In this document: piece after piece, positions 18,565-25,938 of the stretch
How the letters are laid out: each line of letters begins with the position of its first letter
Numbering within the stretch: position 1 is the first letter of the stretch
From: [Clostridium] aminophilum DSM 10710
GTDB taxonomy: Bacteria > Bacillota > Clostridia > Lachnospirales > Lachnospiraceae
Assembly: GCF_000711825.1 (NCBI RefSeq)
Contig: NZ_JONJ01000014.1
Span: 1-64,000 of the forward strand
Length of the DNA stretch: 64,000 bases
Reading direction: 5' to 3'
Position numbers and translations under genes: made by a program
The notes under the pieces: model-generated
Seen by the model: only the letters and a program-made list of their open reading frames with translations
Database searches by the model: none
Told to the model about the DNA's origin: nothing

Positions 18565-20211
18565 ATGGATATTTTGGGAGAAGTAAGAGAACTTGCCAAC
18601 GGAAGACACCGGGCGGTCCTGGTAAAGATCCGGGAGACGGAACCGGGTCTGTCGAATCCGGAGAAAATGGAGCCGTCTGCCTATGCTGTGCGGCGCATTT
18701 ACCGGACAAGGGAAGAACTGCTGGATGCGGTCGGATACTGTCGCCTCCTTCGCGAAAAGTATATGAAAGCGGCGAGAATTCTCGAAATCAACGAGGAAGA
18801 GAGGACGGTCTATTATACCTTCCTCCCCGGGAGAAACGCGCTGGAATATCTGAATCTGGAAGAGCAGACCGAAAAAGAGGCGGATTTTGTCCGGCTGATG
18901 ATCTGGAGCCGTCTTGCCGACTGGATGATGGATATGTACGAGCGGACGGGATTTCTCATGAAATATCCGGATCTGAGAAGTTTTATCTTTGAAGAGGAGA
19001 CGGATGCGGTTGCCTGCATCGCGTTTGAAGGGGAGAGGACCTCAGATGCCGCGGAAGGGTTTGGCAATCTCCTCACCACCATCCGGATGACCGAACCGGT
19101 CAATACCGAGGCGAAACTACAGGTCACCGATGTGATGAGGGGGTGTTTTCTCGGCGGCTGCGATGTCGATGAAAATGAGCTTCTCAATGCGGAAGACCGG
19201 TATGAGAATGAGATTATGAAAATCCGGAAAAACAGGAAAAAGTATATTGATATCCACGCACATCTGGACGGTGCGATTACCGTGGATATCCTGAAGAAAC
19301 TGGCGGAACTGCAGAATCTTCCGCTGCCGGCATCGGATGACCGGGATCTGGAGAAGATGATCTCGCTTCCGCCGGACAGTGTGGATCTGAATGATTTTCT
19401 GAAATGTTTTGAACTTCCGGTACGTTATCTCCAGACAGAGACCGGCATTCGCGAGGCGGTTCGGCTTGTTCTGGAGAGCATGGCGGAAGACGGCGTGATC
19501 TATGCCGAGATCCGTTTTGCCCCGCAGCTGAGCACAGAGAAGGGACTTACACAGCGGGATGTCATCCGGGCAGCGGTCGAGGGACTCCGCGAGGCACCGA
19601 TTCCGGCAAACCTGATCCTCTGCTGCATGCGCGGCGCTTCGGTAGAAAAGAATCTGGAGACGGTTGAGCTGGCAAGAGAGTTTCTGGTGGATGACGGCGG
19701 TGTGACAGCGCTGGATCTGGCCGGGGCGGAGGGACTTTTCCCGACGGAGGATTACCGGGAGCTTTTCGCGAAGGCGAGGGACTACGGCATTCCGTTTACG
19801 ATTCATGCCGGTGAGGCGGCGGGGCCGGAGAGCGTCCGCTGCGCAATCGAGATGGGAGCGGTCCGCATCGGTCACGGTATCCGTGCCGCGCAGGATCCGG
19901 ATGTGATGCGCCTGATCCGTGAGAAGAACATCACGCTCGAGATGGCGCCGACCAGCAACCGGCAGACCCATGCGGTGGAGGATATGGCAGATTATCCGAT
20001 TCGCACGTTCCTGAAAAATGGAATCAAGGTGACGATTAATACCGATGATCCGGCGATTGAGCGGACAACGCTATCCGAAGAATTTCGTTATGTGGAAGAG
20101 ACGTTCGGAATTACCCCGGATGAGGAAAAGAACATGCTGGTCAATGCGGCAGAGGCGGCATTTGCGTCTCCTGCCCGCAGAGAAGAGCTCCGGCGGCAAT
20201 TCTTGACGTGA
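18565..20211 (+). CDS. add: adenosine deaminase with a ~225-residue N-terminal extension
   Basis: Residues ~228-548 are an adenosine deaminase (adenosine + water to inosine + ammonia; Zn2+ TIM barrel). Visible motifs: zinc ligands H231 and H233 in DIHAHLDGA, HAGE (His/Glu catalytic region), GHGI, and NTDDPA with the metal-binding Asp. The usual enzyme is ~330-350 residues and starts at the HxH strand, so the first ~225 residues are an added domain. That part has FLPGRNALEYL and, at ~135-155, KYPDLRSFIFEEET followed by ACIAFE, whose layout weakly recalls the catalytic and metal-binding loops of kinase-like phosphotransferases, but without an intact HxDxxxxN. GAGGATAAG precedes the ATG. Confidence 0.85.
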   Translation: MDILGEVRELANGRHRAVLVKIRETEPGLSNPEKMEPSAYAVRRIYRTREELLDAVGYCRLLREKYMKAARILEINEEERTVYYTFLPGRNALEYLNLEEQTEKEADFVRLMIWSRLADWMMDMYERTGFLMKYPDLRSFIFEEETDAVACIAFEGERTSDAAEGFGNLLTTIRMTEPVNTEAKLQVTDVMRGCFLGGCDVDENELLNAEDRYENEIMKIRKNRKKYIDIHAHLDGAITVDILKKLAELQNLPLPASDDRDLEKMISLPPDSVDLNDFLKCFELPVRYLQTETGIREAVRLVLESMAEDGVIYAEIRFAPQLSTEKGLTQRDVIRAAVEGLREAPIPANLILCCMRGASVEKNLETVELAREFLVDDGGVTALDLAGAEGLFPTEDYRELFAKARDYGIPFTIHAGEAAGPESVRCAIEMGAVRIGHGIRAAQDPDVMRLIREKNITLEMAPTSNRQTHAVEDMADYPIRTFLKNGIKVTINTDDPAIERTTLSEEFRYVEETFGITPDEEKNMLVNAAEAAFASPARREELRRQFLT

Positions 20212-20300
20212 TCCACGGAACGTGATATTCTCTCTTCTGCATGAAAGACAGTTAGTTTATCTTATCTGACGAGCCGCGGATACAATTACAATTCAGCAGA

Positions 20301-20340
20301 AACCGGGGAAATGCACGTTGCCGTTTCCCCGGTTTTCTTT
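20301..20340 (+). terminator. terminator after the adenosine deaminase gene
   Basis: Arms AACCGGGGAAA (20301-20311) and TTTCCCCGGTT (20324-20334) pair perfectly over 11 bp and are followed by TTCTTT. Confidence 0.88.
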
Positions 20341-20418
20341 GTTCTGCGGGATGCACGGTCAGATATTGTCAGGCAGCTCAGACAGGCAGGGCTGTCCGGC
20401 TGAGCCGGGAGGGGAATT

Positions 20419-21804
20419 ATGGAACAGGAAAACAGACAGAATGACTTTTCGAAGGGGTCCATGGCGAAGAACATTCTCAGCCTTGCGATCCCCATGACGA
20501 TGGCACAGCTGGTCAATATTCTCTATAACGTGGTAGACCGTGTTTATATCGGACTGCTTCCGGAAGACGCAACGTTGTCGCTGACCGGACTCGGTCTGTG
20601 TCTTCCGATCATTTCCCTGGTCGGCGCATTTGCCAATCTGTTCGGCATGGGCGGTTCTCCGCTGTCCTCCATTGAGAGAGGAAGCGGCAACAATGACAAG
20701 GCCGAGAAGATCATGGGGAATTCTTTCGGGATGCTTCTGGGAACGGGACTTCTTCTTACGGTGGTTCTTCTTCTCATACATCGCCCGATGCTGTTTCTGC
20801 TCGGTGCCAGTGACCAGACCTTCCCGTTTGCGCAGAAATATCTGATGATCTATATGCTGGGCAATGTCTTCGTCATGACGGGGCTCGGCATGAATATGTT
20901 CATCAACGCGCAGGGCTTCGGAACCATTGGCATGATGACGGTGCTGTTCGGTGCCATTACAAATATTATTCTGGATCCGGTTTTTATCTTCGGAATGAAG
21001 ATGGGCGTGCAGGGAGCGGCGCTTGCGACGATTCTTTCCCAGTTTGTTTCGACAGTCTGGATTCTGAAATTCCTCACAGGCGAGAAGACCATCCTGAAAC
21101 TGCGGAAAAAATATGTGCTTGCCATTGATCCGGGCATTGCGAAAGAGGTTGTGACGCTGGGGTTTTCCGGTTTTGTCATGCTGGCGACGAACAGCATTGT
21201 ACAGATGTGCTGCAACTCCACCCTGGAGGCGTACGGCGGCGACCTTTATGTCGGCGTCATGACGGTTGTGTCCTCTGTCCGCGAGATTGCACAGCAGGCG
21301 GTTCACGGTATTACGCACAGCGCCCAGCCGGTCCTTGGATTCAATTACGGCGCGGAAGAGTACGGGCGCGTCAAGCGTGGAATCCTTTTTACAACCGCGG
21401 TCACCTCGGTTTACGCCGGGGCGGTATGGCTGATTGTCTGGTTTTTCCCCGATTTCTTCATCCGCCTGTTCAACCGGGAGCCGGAACTGATCTCCGCGGC
21501 GATTCCGGCCATCCGGACGTATTTCTTCGGATATATTTTCATGGCACTGCAGATGTCCGGCCAGAGTGTGGCGGTAGGACTCGGCCGCTCGCGGCAGGCA
21601 ATCTTTTTCTCACTGTTCCGCAAGGTTATGATTGTCGTTCCGCTCACCCTTCTTCTCCCGGGCGTCTTCGGCATGGGAACGGATGGCGTGTTTGCGGCGG
21701 AGCCAATCTCCAATGTGCTGGGCGGCGTGGCATGTTACGGCACGATGCTTGTGACGATCTGGCCGGAAATGACGCGGAAGGCGAAAGAAAAGGACCGTAC
21801 ATAA
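20419..21804 (+). CDS. MATE-family multidrug/organic cation exporter (461 aa)
   Basis: Twelve-helix inner-membrane antiporter that expels cationic compounds using a Na+ or H+ gradient. The N terminus has the MATE pattern of a short polar head, then IPMTMAQLVNILYNVVDR and the LTGLGLCLPI helix; a second, related half begins after ~240 (VVTLGFSGFVMLATNSIVQ). The length is normal for the family. A strong Shine-Dalgarno GGGAGGGG precedes the ATG. It follows a terminator and is followed by the infC promoter, so it is probably monocistronic. The substrate cannot be told from sequence. Confidence 0.92.
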   Translation: MEQENRQNDFSKGSMAKNILSLAIPMTMAQLVNILYNVVDRVYIGLLPEDATLSLTGLGLCLPIISLVGAFANLFGMGGSPLSSIERGSGNNDKAEKIMGNSFGMLLGTGLLLTVVLLLIHRPMLFLLGASDQTFPFAQKYLMIYMLGNVFVMTGLGMNMFINAQGFGTIGMMTVLFGAITNIILDPVFIFGMKMGVQGAALATILSQFVSTVWILKFLTGEKTILKLRKKYVLAIDPGIAKEVVTLGFSGFVMLATNSIVQMCCNSTLEAYGGDLYVGVMTVVSSVREIAQQAVHGITHSAQPVLGFNYGAEEYGRVKRGILFTTAVTSVYAGAVWLIVWFFPDFFIRLFNREPELISAAIPAIRTYFFGYIFMALQMSGQSVAVGLGRSRQAIFFSLFRKVMIVVPLTLLLPGVFGMGTDGVFAAEPISNVLGGVACYGTMLVTIWPEMTRKAKEKDRT

Positions 21805-21845
21805 CATCCGGATGGAAAATCAAACGGATTTCCCGGAAAATAAGG

Positions 21846-21874
21846 TTGACAATATGAGGTGGATAGGATATGAT
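21846..21874 (+). promoter_or_regulatory. promoter of the infC-rpmI-rplT operon
   Basis: A perfect -35 TTGACA (21846-21851), a 17-base spacer and -10 TATGAT (21869-21874). The spacer contains GAGGTGGATA (21856-21865), whose exact reverse complement TATCCACCTC lies at 21913-21922 in the leader. Confidence 0.85.
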
Positions 21875-21881
21875 AGTCGTG

Positions 21882-22262
21882 CTGTGAATAACACAGTATC
21901 AGGAAAGCAGGTTATCCACCTCACCCCATCACAGAAGGTGACACGGGGTTCATATGGTAAATGCGGCAGGTATCGGTACTTGAACACCGAACTTGCAGTC
22001 ATGGACTATGAGAGTGAGCGGATGACTGTCCGGTCGCTTCTTTTTTTTAGTGGAGCACGTAGCGAGGTTTTTCCGAGCTTAGTGCGTACTATGGAAAACT
22101 GCTTGGCGAGGTTTTTCCGAGCATAGTAGTTTTGCTTGTTTTGCCGGAATGATCCGGCGGGACACGACCGCTCCGCAGGGAAAGGAATCCTTTCGGCGGT
22201 GCAGAGGAGCGGACGGACGGGCGCAACATGTATTTGGCTTAATTGATGGGAGGTACACGGCC
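21882..22262 (+). promoter_or_regulatory. long attenuated leader of infC operon (L20-leader-like)
   Basis: A ~380-base untranslated leader. An intrinsic terminator sits at 22013-22048: AGTGAGCGGA and TCCGGTCGCT form a 10 bp stem with one mismatch, followed by TCTTTTTTTT. Just upstream CAGTCAT (21996-22002) is fully complementary to ATGACTG (22022-22028) in the terminator loop region; that pairing would enclose the left terminator arm and act as an antiterminator. A further hairpin (GCAGGTATCGGT with ACCGAACTTGC) lies at 21967-21996. In Bacillota, L20 binds such leaders and causes premature termination. Two copies of GCGAGGTTTTTCCGAGC (22062-22078, 22106-22122) form further hairpins, the second possibly another terminator. 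Confidence 0.7.
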
Positions 22263-22769
22263 ATTAGCGATTTAATGATTAACGAACAGATCCGTGATAA
22301 GGAGGTTCGTTTGATTGGTGAAAACGGAGAACAGCTCGGAATTATGTCCTCTAAGGACGCATACAAACTTGCCAGAGAGGCTGAGCTTGACCTGGTAAAG
22401 ATTGCGCCGACAGCGAAGCCGCCGGTATGCAAAATCATCGATTACGGCAAATATAAGTATGAGATGCTCCGCAAGGAGAAAGAGGCCAGAAAGAAGCAGA
22501 AGTCAATCGAGGTGAAAGAGATTCGTATGTCCCCGAACATCGATGACAATGACATGAATACCAAGATGAACAACGCAAGAAAGTTCCTCGAAAAAGGTAA
22601 CAAGGTCAAAGTCACACTTCGTTTCCGTGGCCGTGAGATGGCTCACATGACACAGTCCAAGTACATTCTTGATGATTTTGCGGAGAAGGTTTCGGATATC
22701 GCAGTGATCGATAAGCCGGCCAAGGTTGAAGGCAGAACCCTGGTTCTGTTCCTTTCTGCAAAAAAATAA
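22263..22769 (+). CDS. infC: translation initiation factor IF-3, AUU start
   Basis: IF-3 binds the 30S subunit, prevents subunit joining and checks the initiator codon. The protein begins ISDLMINEQIRDKEVRLIG and shows the IF-3 signature KPPVCKIIDYGKYKYE, then the C-terminal domain with KVTLRFRGREMAH. I place the start at ATT 22263, because GGGAGG (22248-22253) lies nine bases upstream and because infC in many bacteria uses AUU, which lets IF-3 repress its own translation. An ATG at 22275 is in frame but too far from the Shine-Dalgarno. This gives 168 residues, normal for the family. First gene of the infC-rpmI-rplT operon. Confidence 0.95.
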   Translation: MSDLMINEQIRDKEVRLIGENGEQLGIMSSKDAYKLAREAELDLVKIAPTAKPPVCKIIDYGKYKYEMLRKEKEARKKQKSIEVKEIRMSPNIDDNDMNTKMNNARKFLEKGNKVKVTLRFRGREMAHMTQSKYILDDFAEKVSDIAVIDKPAKVEGRTLVLFLSAKK

Positions 22770-22799
22770 TCAATCGTTGATTCAAGGAGGAATTACATC

Positions 22800-22997
22800 A
22801 TGCCGAAGTTCAAGACAAAAAGTGCAGCTGCAAAGCGCTTCAAGAAAACCGGAACAGGAAAGCTTGTTAGAAATAAAGCTTACAAGTCCCACATCCTGAC
22901 AAAGAAGACTTCTAAGAGAAAGAGAAACCTGAGAAAGGATATCGTAACCGATATCACAAACAGCAAGGTAATGAAGAAGATCTTACCGTACTTATAA
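22800..22997 (+). CDS. rpmI: ribosomal protein bL35
   Basis: 65-residue basic 50S subunit protein with the L35 pattern [18 protein letters not shown] near the N terminus and the LRK..V...... [10 protein letters not shown] end. Shine-Dalgarno AAGGAGG lies before the ATG. It lies 30 bases after infC and 28 before rplT, the standard order in Bacillota. Confidence 0.98.
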   Translation: MPKFKTKSAAAKRFKKTGTGKLVRNKAYKSHILTKKTSKRKRNLRKDIVTDITNSKVMKKILPYL

Positions 22998-23025
22998 TTG
23001 ACAGGATTGAGGAGGATATAAAGCA

Positions 23026-23385
23026 ATGGCAAGAATTAAGGGTGGCTTAAATGCCAGAAAGAAGCACAACAGAGTATTAAAGCTTGCAAAGGGCTACAGA
23101 GGCGCTCGTTCCAAGCAGTACAGAGTAGCAAAGCAGTCTGTTATGAGAGCTCTTGCATCTGCATACGCTGGCCGTAAGCAGAGAAAGAGACAGTTCAGAC
23201 AGCTCTGGATCGCTCGTATCAACGCTGCAGCTCGTATGAACGGCATTTCCTACAGCCAGCTGATGCACGGCCTTAAGGTAGCAGGCGTTGACCTGAACCG
23301 TAAGGTTCTGGCTGATATGGCAGTAACAGACGCTCAGGGATTCACCAAGGTTGCTGAGTGCGCAAAGAACGCTCTGAACAAGTAA
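23026..23385 (+). CDS. rplT: ribosomal protein bL20
   Basis: 119-residue 50S assembly protein, with the basic N-terminal helix ([20 protein letters not shown]) and the globular end containing [13 protein letters not shown] and [19 protein letters not shown]20 is also the expected repressor of this operon through the leader upstream of infC. GAGGAGG precedes the ATG. Codon use differs from neighbours, with highly expressed codon choices. Confidence 0.98.
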   Translation: MARIKGGLNARKKHNRVLKLAKGYRGARSKQYRVAKQSVMRALASAYAGRKQRKRQFRQLWIARINAAARMNGISYSQLMHGLKVAGVDLNRKVLADMAVTDAQGFTKVAECAKNALNK

Positions 23386-23419
23386 TGAATAAGAGCATTG
23401 TTCATGGATGAACGCATCG

Positions 23420-23449
23420 GGTCCGGTTCCGTATGGAACCGGGCTTTTT
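23420..23449 (+). terminator. terminator of the infC operon
   Basis: GTCCGGTTCC (23421-23430) and GGAACCGGGC (23435-23444) pair over 10 bp around a GTAT loop, followed by TTTTT. Confidence 0.92.
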
Positions 23450-23678
23450 CTGTTACAGGAGCTTGTCGCGAAATATCTGAAAAGAAGCTGCTCCGGGAGG
23501 ATGCGTCCGCCGGAGTCCGTCTGCGGACTTCGTCTCCGGGGCAGATTCCTCTTCCACGTGCCTGCGCGAGGTTCTCGCAGACGAAATTTTGTTGCAAACG
23601 ATGGAATTGGTGTATTATAGGAGAGAGATGCATAATATACGCAGGGAGAGGAATTACCCCCAACAAAGGAGAGTATTT

Positions 23679-24353
23679 ATGAGAAAATCACAAGTTGTAC
23701 CGATTGCGCTTTTGTCTTCTCTGATTTTTGCTTTTTCCGCTTCAGCGGGCGAATGGAAAAAGGACCCGAACGGATGGCGGTATGATAATGGCGGCGGAAA
23801 CTATTCTGCGCGCACCTGGCAGTGGATCGACGGAAACGGGGACGGAATCGCCGAGTGCTATTATTTTGATATAAGCGGTTATGCCCGGACCAGTACGACC
23901 ATCGATGGATCGGAAGTGAATGCGGATGGTGCATGGGTTGTGAACGGAATCGTTCAGACTAAGAATACGGCAGAAGTTTCCAAAAACGGACATCCGGATT
24001 CGGCAGGATACGGCTGGGCCGATCCCGGCCGGTTTAATTCCGCTGCCAGAGCGGAGGACTTAAAGGGTACGCTGGCGTATTCTCAGGGAACGATGTCAAA
24101 CATCACGTTTTTAAGCGCAGAATCCTTCCTGAAATTATACACTGCTGATTTTATCGATGTGGATGGAAATCAGTGGCTCCTTCTGATCGCTTCGACGGAC
24201 AAGCAGATCGATGAGCTCAAGTCCAAGGTTGAAGGAAAGACGGTTGTGGTATACGGAAAATACGACGGTTATTCCGAAAAAATGTCAAAGCCGTCATTTA
24301 AGCTGACACATTGCGTTGTGGATGGTCAGGGATTCTATTTTATTGGTTCATAA
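23679..24353 (+). CDS. secreted protein with cell-wall-binding-like repeat (224 aa)
   Basis: The first ~23 residues are a signal peptide (MRKSQVVPIALLSSLIFAF, cut after ASA). The segment GEWKKDPNGWRY...ARTWQWIDGNGDGIAECYYFD..GYA resembles the Trp/Tyr/Gly-rich repeats of choline- or wall-binding proteins. The C-terminal half (~125-224) is a small beta-rich domain with VDGNQWLLLIAS and GKTVVVYGKYDGYS, perhaps an OB-like fold; I do not recognise it. I chose ATG 23679 because AAAGGAG lies upstream and a signal peptide begins there; an upstream in-frame start would add 30 polar residues. Probably exported and wall-associated. Function unknown. Confidence 0.75.
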   Translation: MRKSQVVPIALLSSLIFAFSASAGEWKKDPNGWRYDNGGGNYSARTWQWIDGNGDGIAECYYFDISGYARTSTTIDGSEVNADGAWVVNGIVQTKNTAEVSKNGHPDSAGYGWADPGRFNSAARAEDLKGTLAYSQGTMSNITFLSAESFLKLYTADFIDVDGNQWLLLIASTDKQIDELKSKVEGKTVVVYGKYDGYSEKMSKPSFKLTHCVVDGQGFYFIGS

Positions 24354-24463
24354 AACGGTGCGGATACTGTCATCCCAATCCTGACCGGAAGAGTATCGGG
24401 ACCGGTTCCGTATGGAACGTTCTATTTTGTTCTGGCAGACCATGTTATTCGGAGGACAATCCA

Positions 24464-25390
24464 ATGGAGTTTAAAAGAGTTGCAATTATCGGAGCGGGCG
24501 CTGTCGGAAGCTATGTTATCTGGGGACTTTCCCGGAAGAACAATATCGAGTTATCGGTTGTCGCTTCCGGAGAACGCAAAATAAGACTTGAAACGAACGG
24601 TTTAAACATCAATGACATACTTTACAAGCCGGTGGTAAAGACCCCGGAACAGGCACATGGCGCAGATCTTGTGATTGTGGCCGTAAAATATAACGCCCTG
24701 CCGGCGGCAATCCCGGACATCCGGGAAATCACGGATGAACACACCGTGGTATTGAGTCTGATGAACGGCGTGGACAGTGAGGAGATTATCGCGTCTGCCA
24801 TCGGTGAAGAACATATCGTTCCGGCACTGATTAAGGTCGCTTCGGAACGAAGACAGAACCGGATCCTTTTTGATCCGGAAACTACCCTTGGAATTGTCTA
24901 CGGAGAGAAAGATGGCAGGAGTACGGAACGCACCGATGCGCTGAAAAAACTTTTTGAAGGCACCGGCCTCCATTACCGGGAGACCAATGTCATACTGCCG
25001 GAAATATGGAGCAAGTTCCGGCTGAATGTGGGCAAGAATCTTCCGCAGGCAATGCTCGGCGTCGGTGTCGGTGCATACGGGGACAGCGCCCATGTGGCTG
25101 CAATCCGGGAAGGACTTGTAAGGGAGCTGGATGCGATTGCCAGTGCAAAAGGGATCGATATGTCCTTGGCGGATTCCTCGGCGAACAGGGGAAGCAAGGT
25201 TCAGAAATGGGCAAGATACTCGACCCTTCAGGATCTTGACGCGAAACGGCACACCGAGATAGATATGTTTTCGGGGGCGCTCATTCGTATGGGCAGGGAA
25301 CTGGGAATCGCGACACCGTATAACGAATTCACTTTTCATATGATAAAGGCTTTAGAGGAAAAGAACGACGGCTGTTTTGACTATCGTTAA
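24464..25390 (+). CDS. panE: 2-dehydropantoate 2-reductase family protein (308 aa)
   Basis: NADPH-dependent ketopantoate reductase family (ketopantoate to pantoate, pantothenate and CoA synthesis). The N terminus has the Rossmann motif VAIIGAGAVGSYV (GxGxxG), followed by DLVIVAVKYNAL and SLMNGVDSEE. The C-terminal domain contains IWSKFRLNVGKNLPQAMLG, close to the family's conserved K..N...N, and a late RHTEIDMFSGAL motif (usually PTEID..NG). The start ATG 24464 has GGAGGA at 24451; a longer upstream frame lacks such a site. The DMFSG variation leaves open a related ApbA-type dehydrogenase rather than true PanE. No other pantothenate genes are nearby. Confidence 0.85.
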   Translation: MEFKRVAIIGAGAVGSYVIWGLSRKNNIELSVVASGERKIRLETNGLNINDILYKPVVKTPEQAHGADLVIVAVKYNALPAAIPDIREITDEHTVVLSLMNGVDSEEIIASAIGEEHIVPALIKVASERRQNRILFDPETTLGIVYGEKDGRSTERTDALKKLFEGTGLHYRETNVILPEIWSKFRLNVGKNLPQAMLGVGVGAYGDSAHVAAIREGLVRELDAIASAKGIDMSLADSSANRGSKVQKWARYSTLQDLDAKRHTEIDMFSGALIRMGRELGIATPYNEFTFHMIKALEEKNDGCFDYR

Positions 25391-25540
25391 ATCGCCCAAA
25401 ATGCTGTCGAACCGGTTGAAGATGCTGGCTGCAAGTAGGATACCATCCTCGTGACAACCATGTGCTGTCATTACACTGCCGGGTGGAAATGATATTTATC
25501 GGGTATTTCTTTGGAAAGCGCTATTGGAGAAGCGCTGCCA

Positions 25541-25569
25541 TTGACAGAATGAAAATCTTTTGGTAGAAT
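25541..25569 (+). promoter_or_regulatory. promoter of the structured leader
   Basis: A perfect -35 TTGACA (25541-25546), a 17-base spacer and -10 TAGAAT (25564-25569). Transcription should start near 25576, just before the structured leader. Confidence 0.8.
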
Positions 25570-25575
25570 CTGAAA

Positions 25576-25671
25576 ATCAAACAAGCAGGCGCCCGTTGCT
25601 GCCGAGTAACGGGATCAACGTCATTTCCCCCGCCGTCAGGTCTTTGCAGGCAGAGGAAATGACGTTTTTTT
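25576..25671 (+). promoter_or_regulatory. structured leader ending in a terminator (riboswitch-like)
   Basis: About 96 bases between promoter and gene fold into a first hairpin (CCCGTT, 25592-25597, with AACGGG, 25607-25612), then a terminator stem AACGTCATTTCC (25617-25628) pairing perfectly with GGAAATGACGTT (25655-25666), followed by a T run to 25671. The terminator loop contains CCCCCGCCGTCAGG. The order promoter, fold, terminator, then Shine-Dalgarno and start matches a transcriptional riboswitch or attenuator. I do not recognise the aptamer class. The rest of the gap 25391-25540 shows no gene. Confidence 0.6.
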
Positions 25672-25717
25672 GGTTTGGAGAGGAAAATGCTTCGCCTCAT
25701 TGAAAGGAGAGATATTT

Positions 25718-25936
25718 ATGAGCAACATCAGTCCGTTTTGCACCTGTACCGACCGGAAATGTCCGTGTCATCCGGCCAATCATGACAGGGGATGTTCCCC
25801 CTGCGTTGCGAAGAATCTGCAGCAGGGTGAAATACCGTCCTGTTTTTTCAAAAAAGTTAATCCGGATGAGAAACCGGATGCGTACTTCTTTGAGGATTTT
25901 GCAAAGTTTTATCTGAAAAACCGGAAAACGGAGTGA
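25718..25936 (+). CDS. small Cys-rich protein, DUF6485-like (72 aa)
   Basis: A 72-residue soluble protein with seven cysteines. Motifs C.C.DRKCPCHP near residue 8, NHDRGCSPCVAKNL, then EIPSCFF. The spacing suggests metal or Fe-S binding. It matches my memory of the DUF6485 family of Clostridia, which has no assigned role. The ATG at 25718 has AAGGAGAG upstream. Its mRNA begins with the terminator-containing leader, so expression is probably conditional. Its stop is two bases from the stop of the convergent transporter gene. Confidence 0.75.
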   Translation: MSNISPFCTCTDRKCPCHPANHDRGCSPCVAKNLQQGEIPSCFFKKVNPDEKPDAYFFEDFAKFYLKNRKTE

Positions 25937-25938
25937 TA

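Noticed and set aside
22149-22262. longer infC start upstream at 22149
   Set aside because: That would add 38 poorly conserved residues within the leader hairpins. The ATT at 22263 with GGGAGG upstream fits IF-3 families better.
25576-25671. naming the leader as a particular riboswitch
   Set aside because: I compared it from memory with several classes (fluoride, guanidine, ZTP, THF, manganese) and found no matching conserved core.
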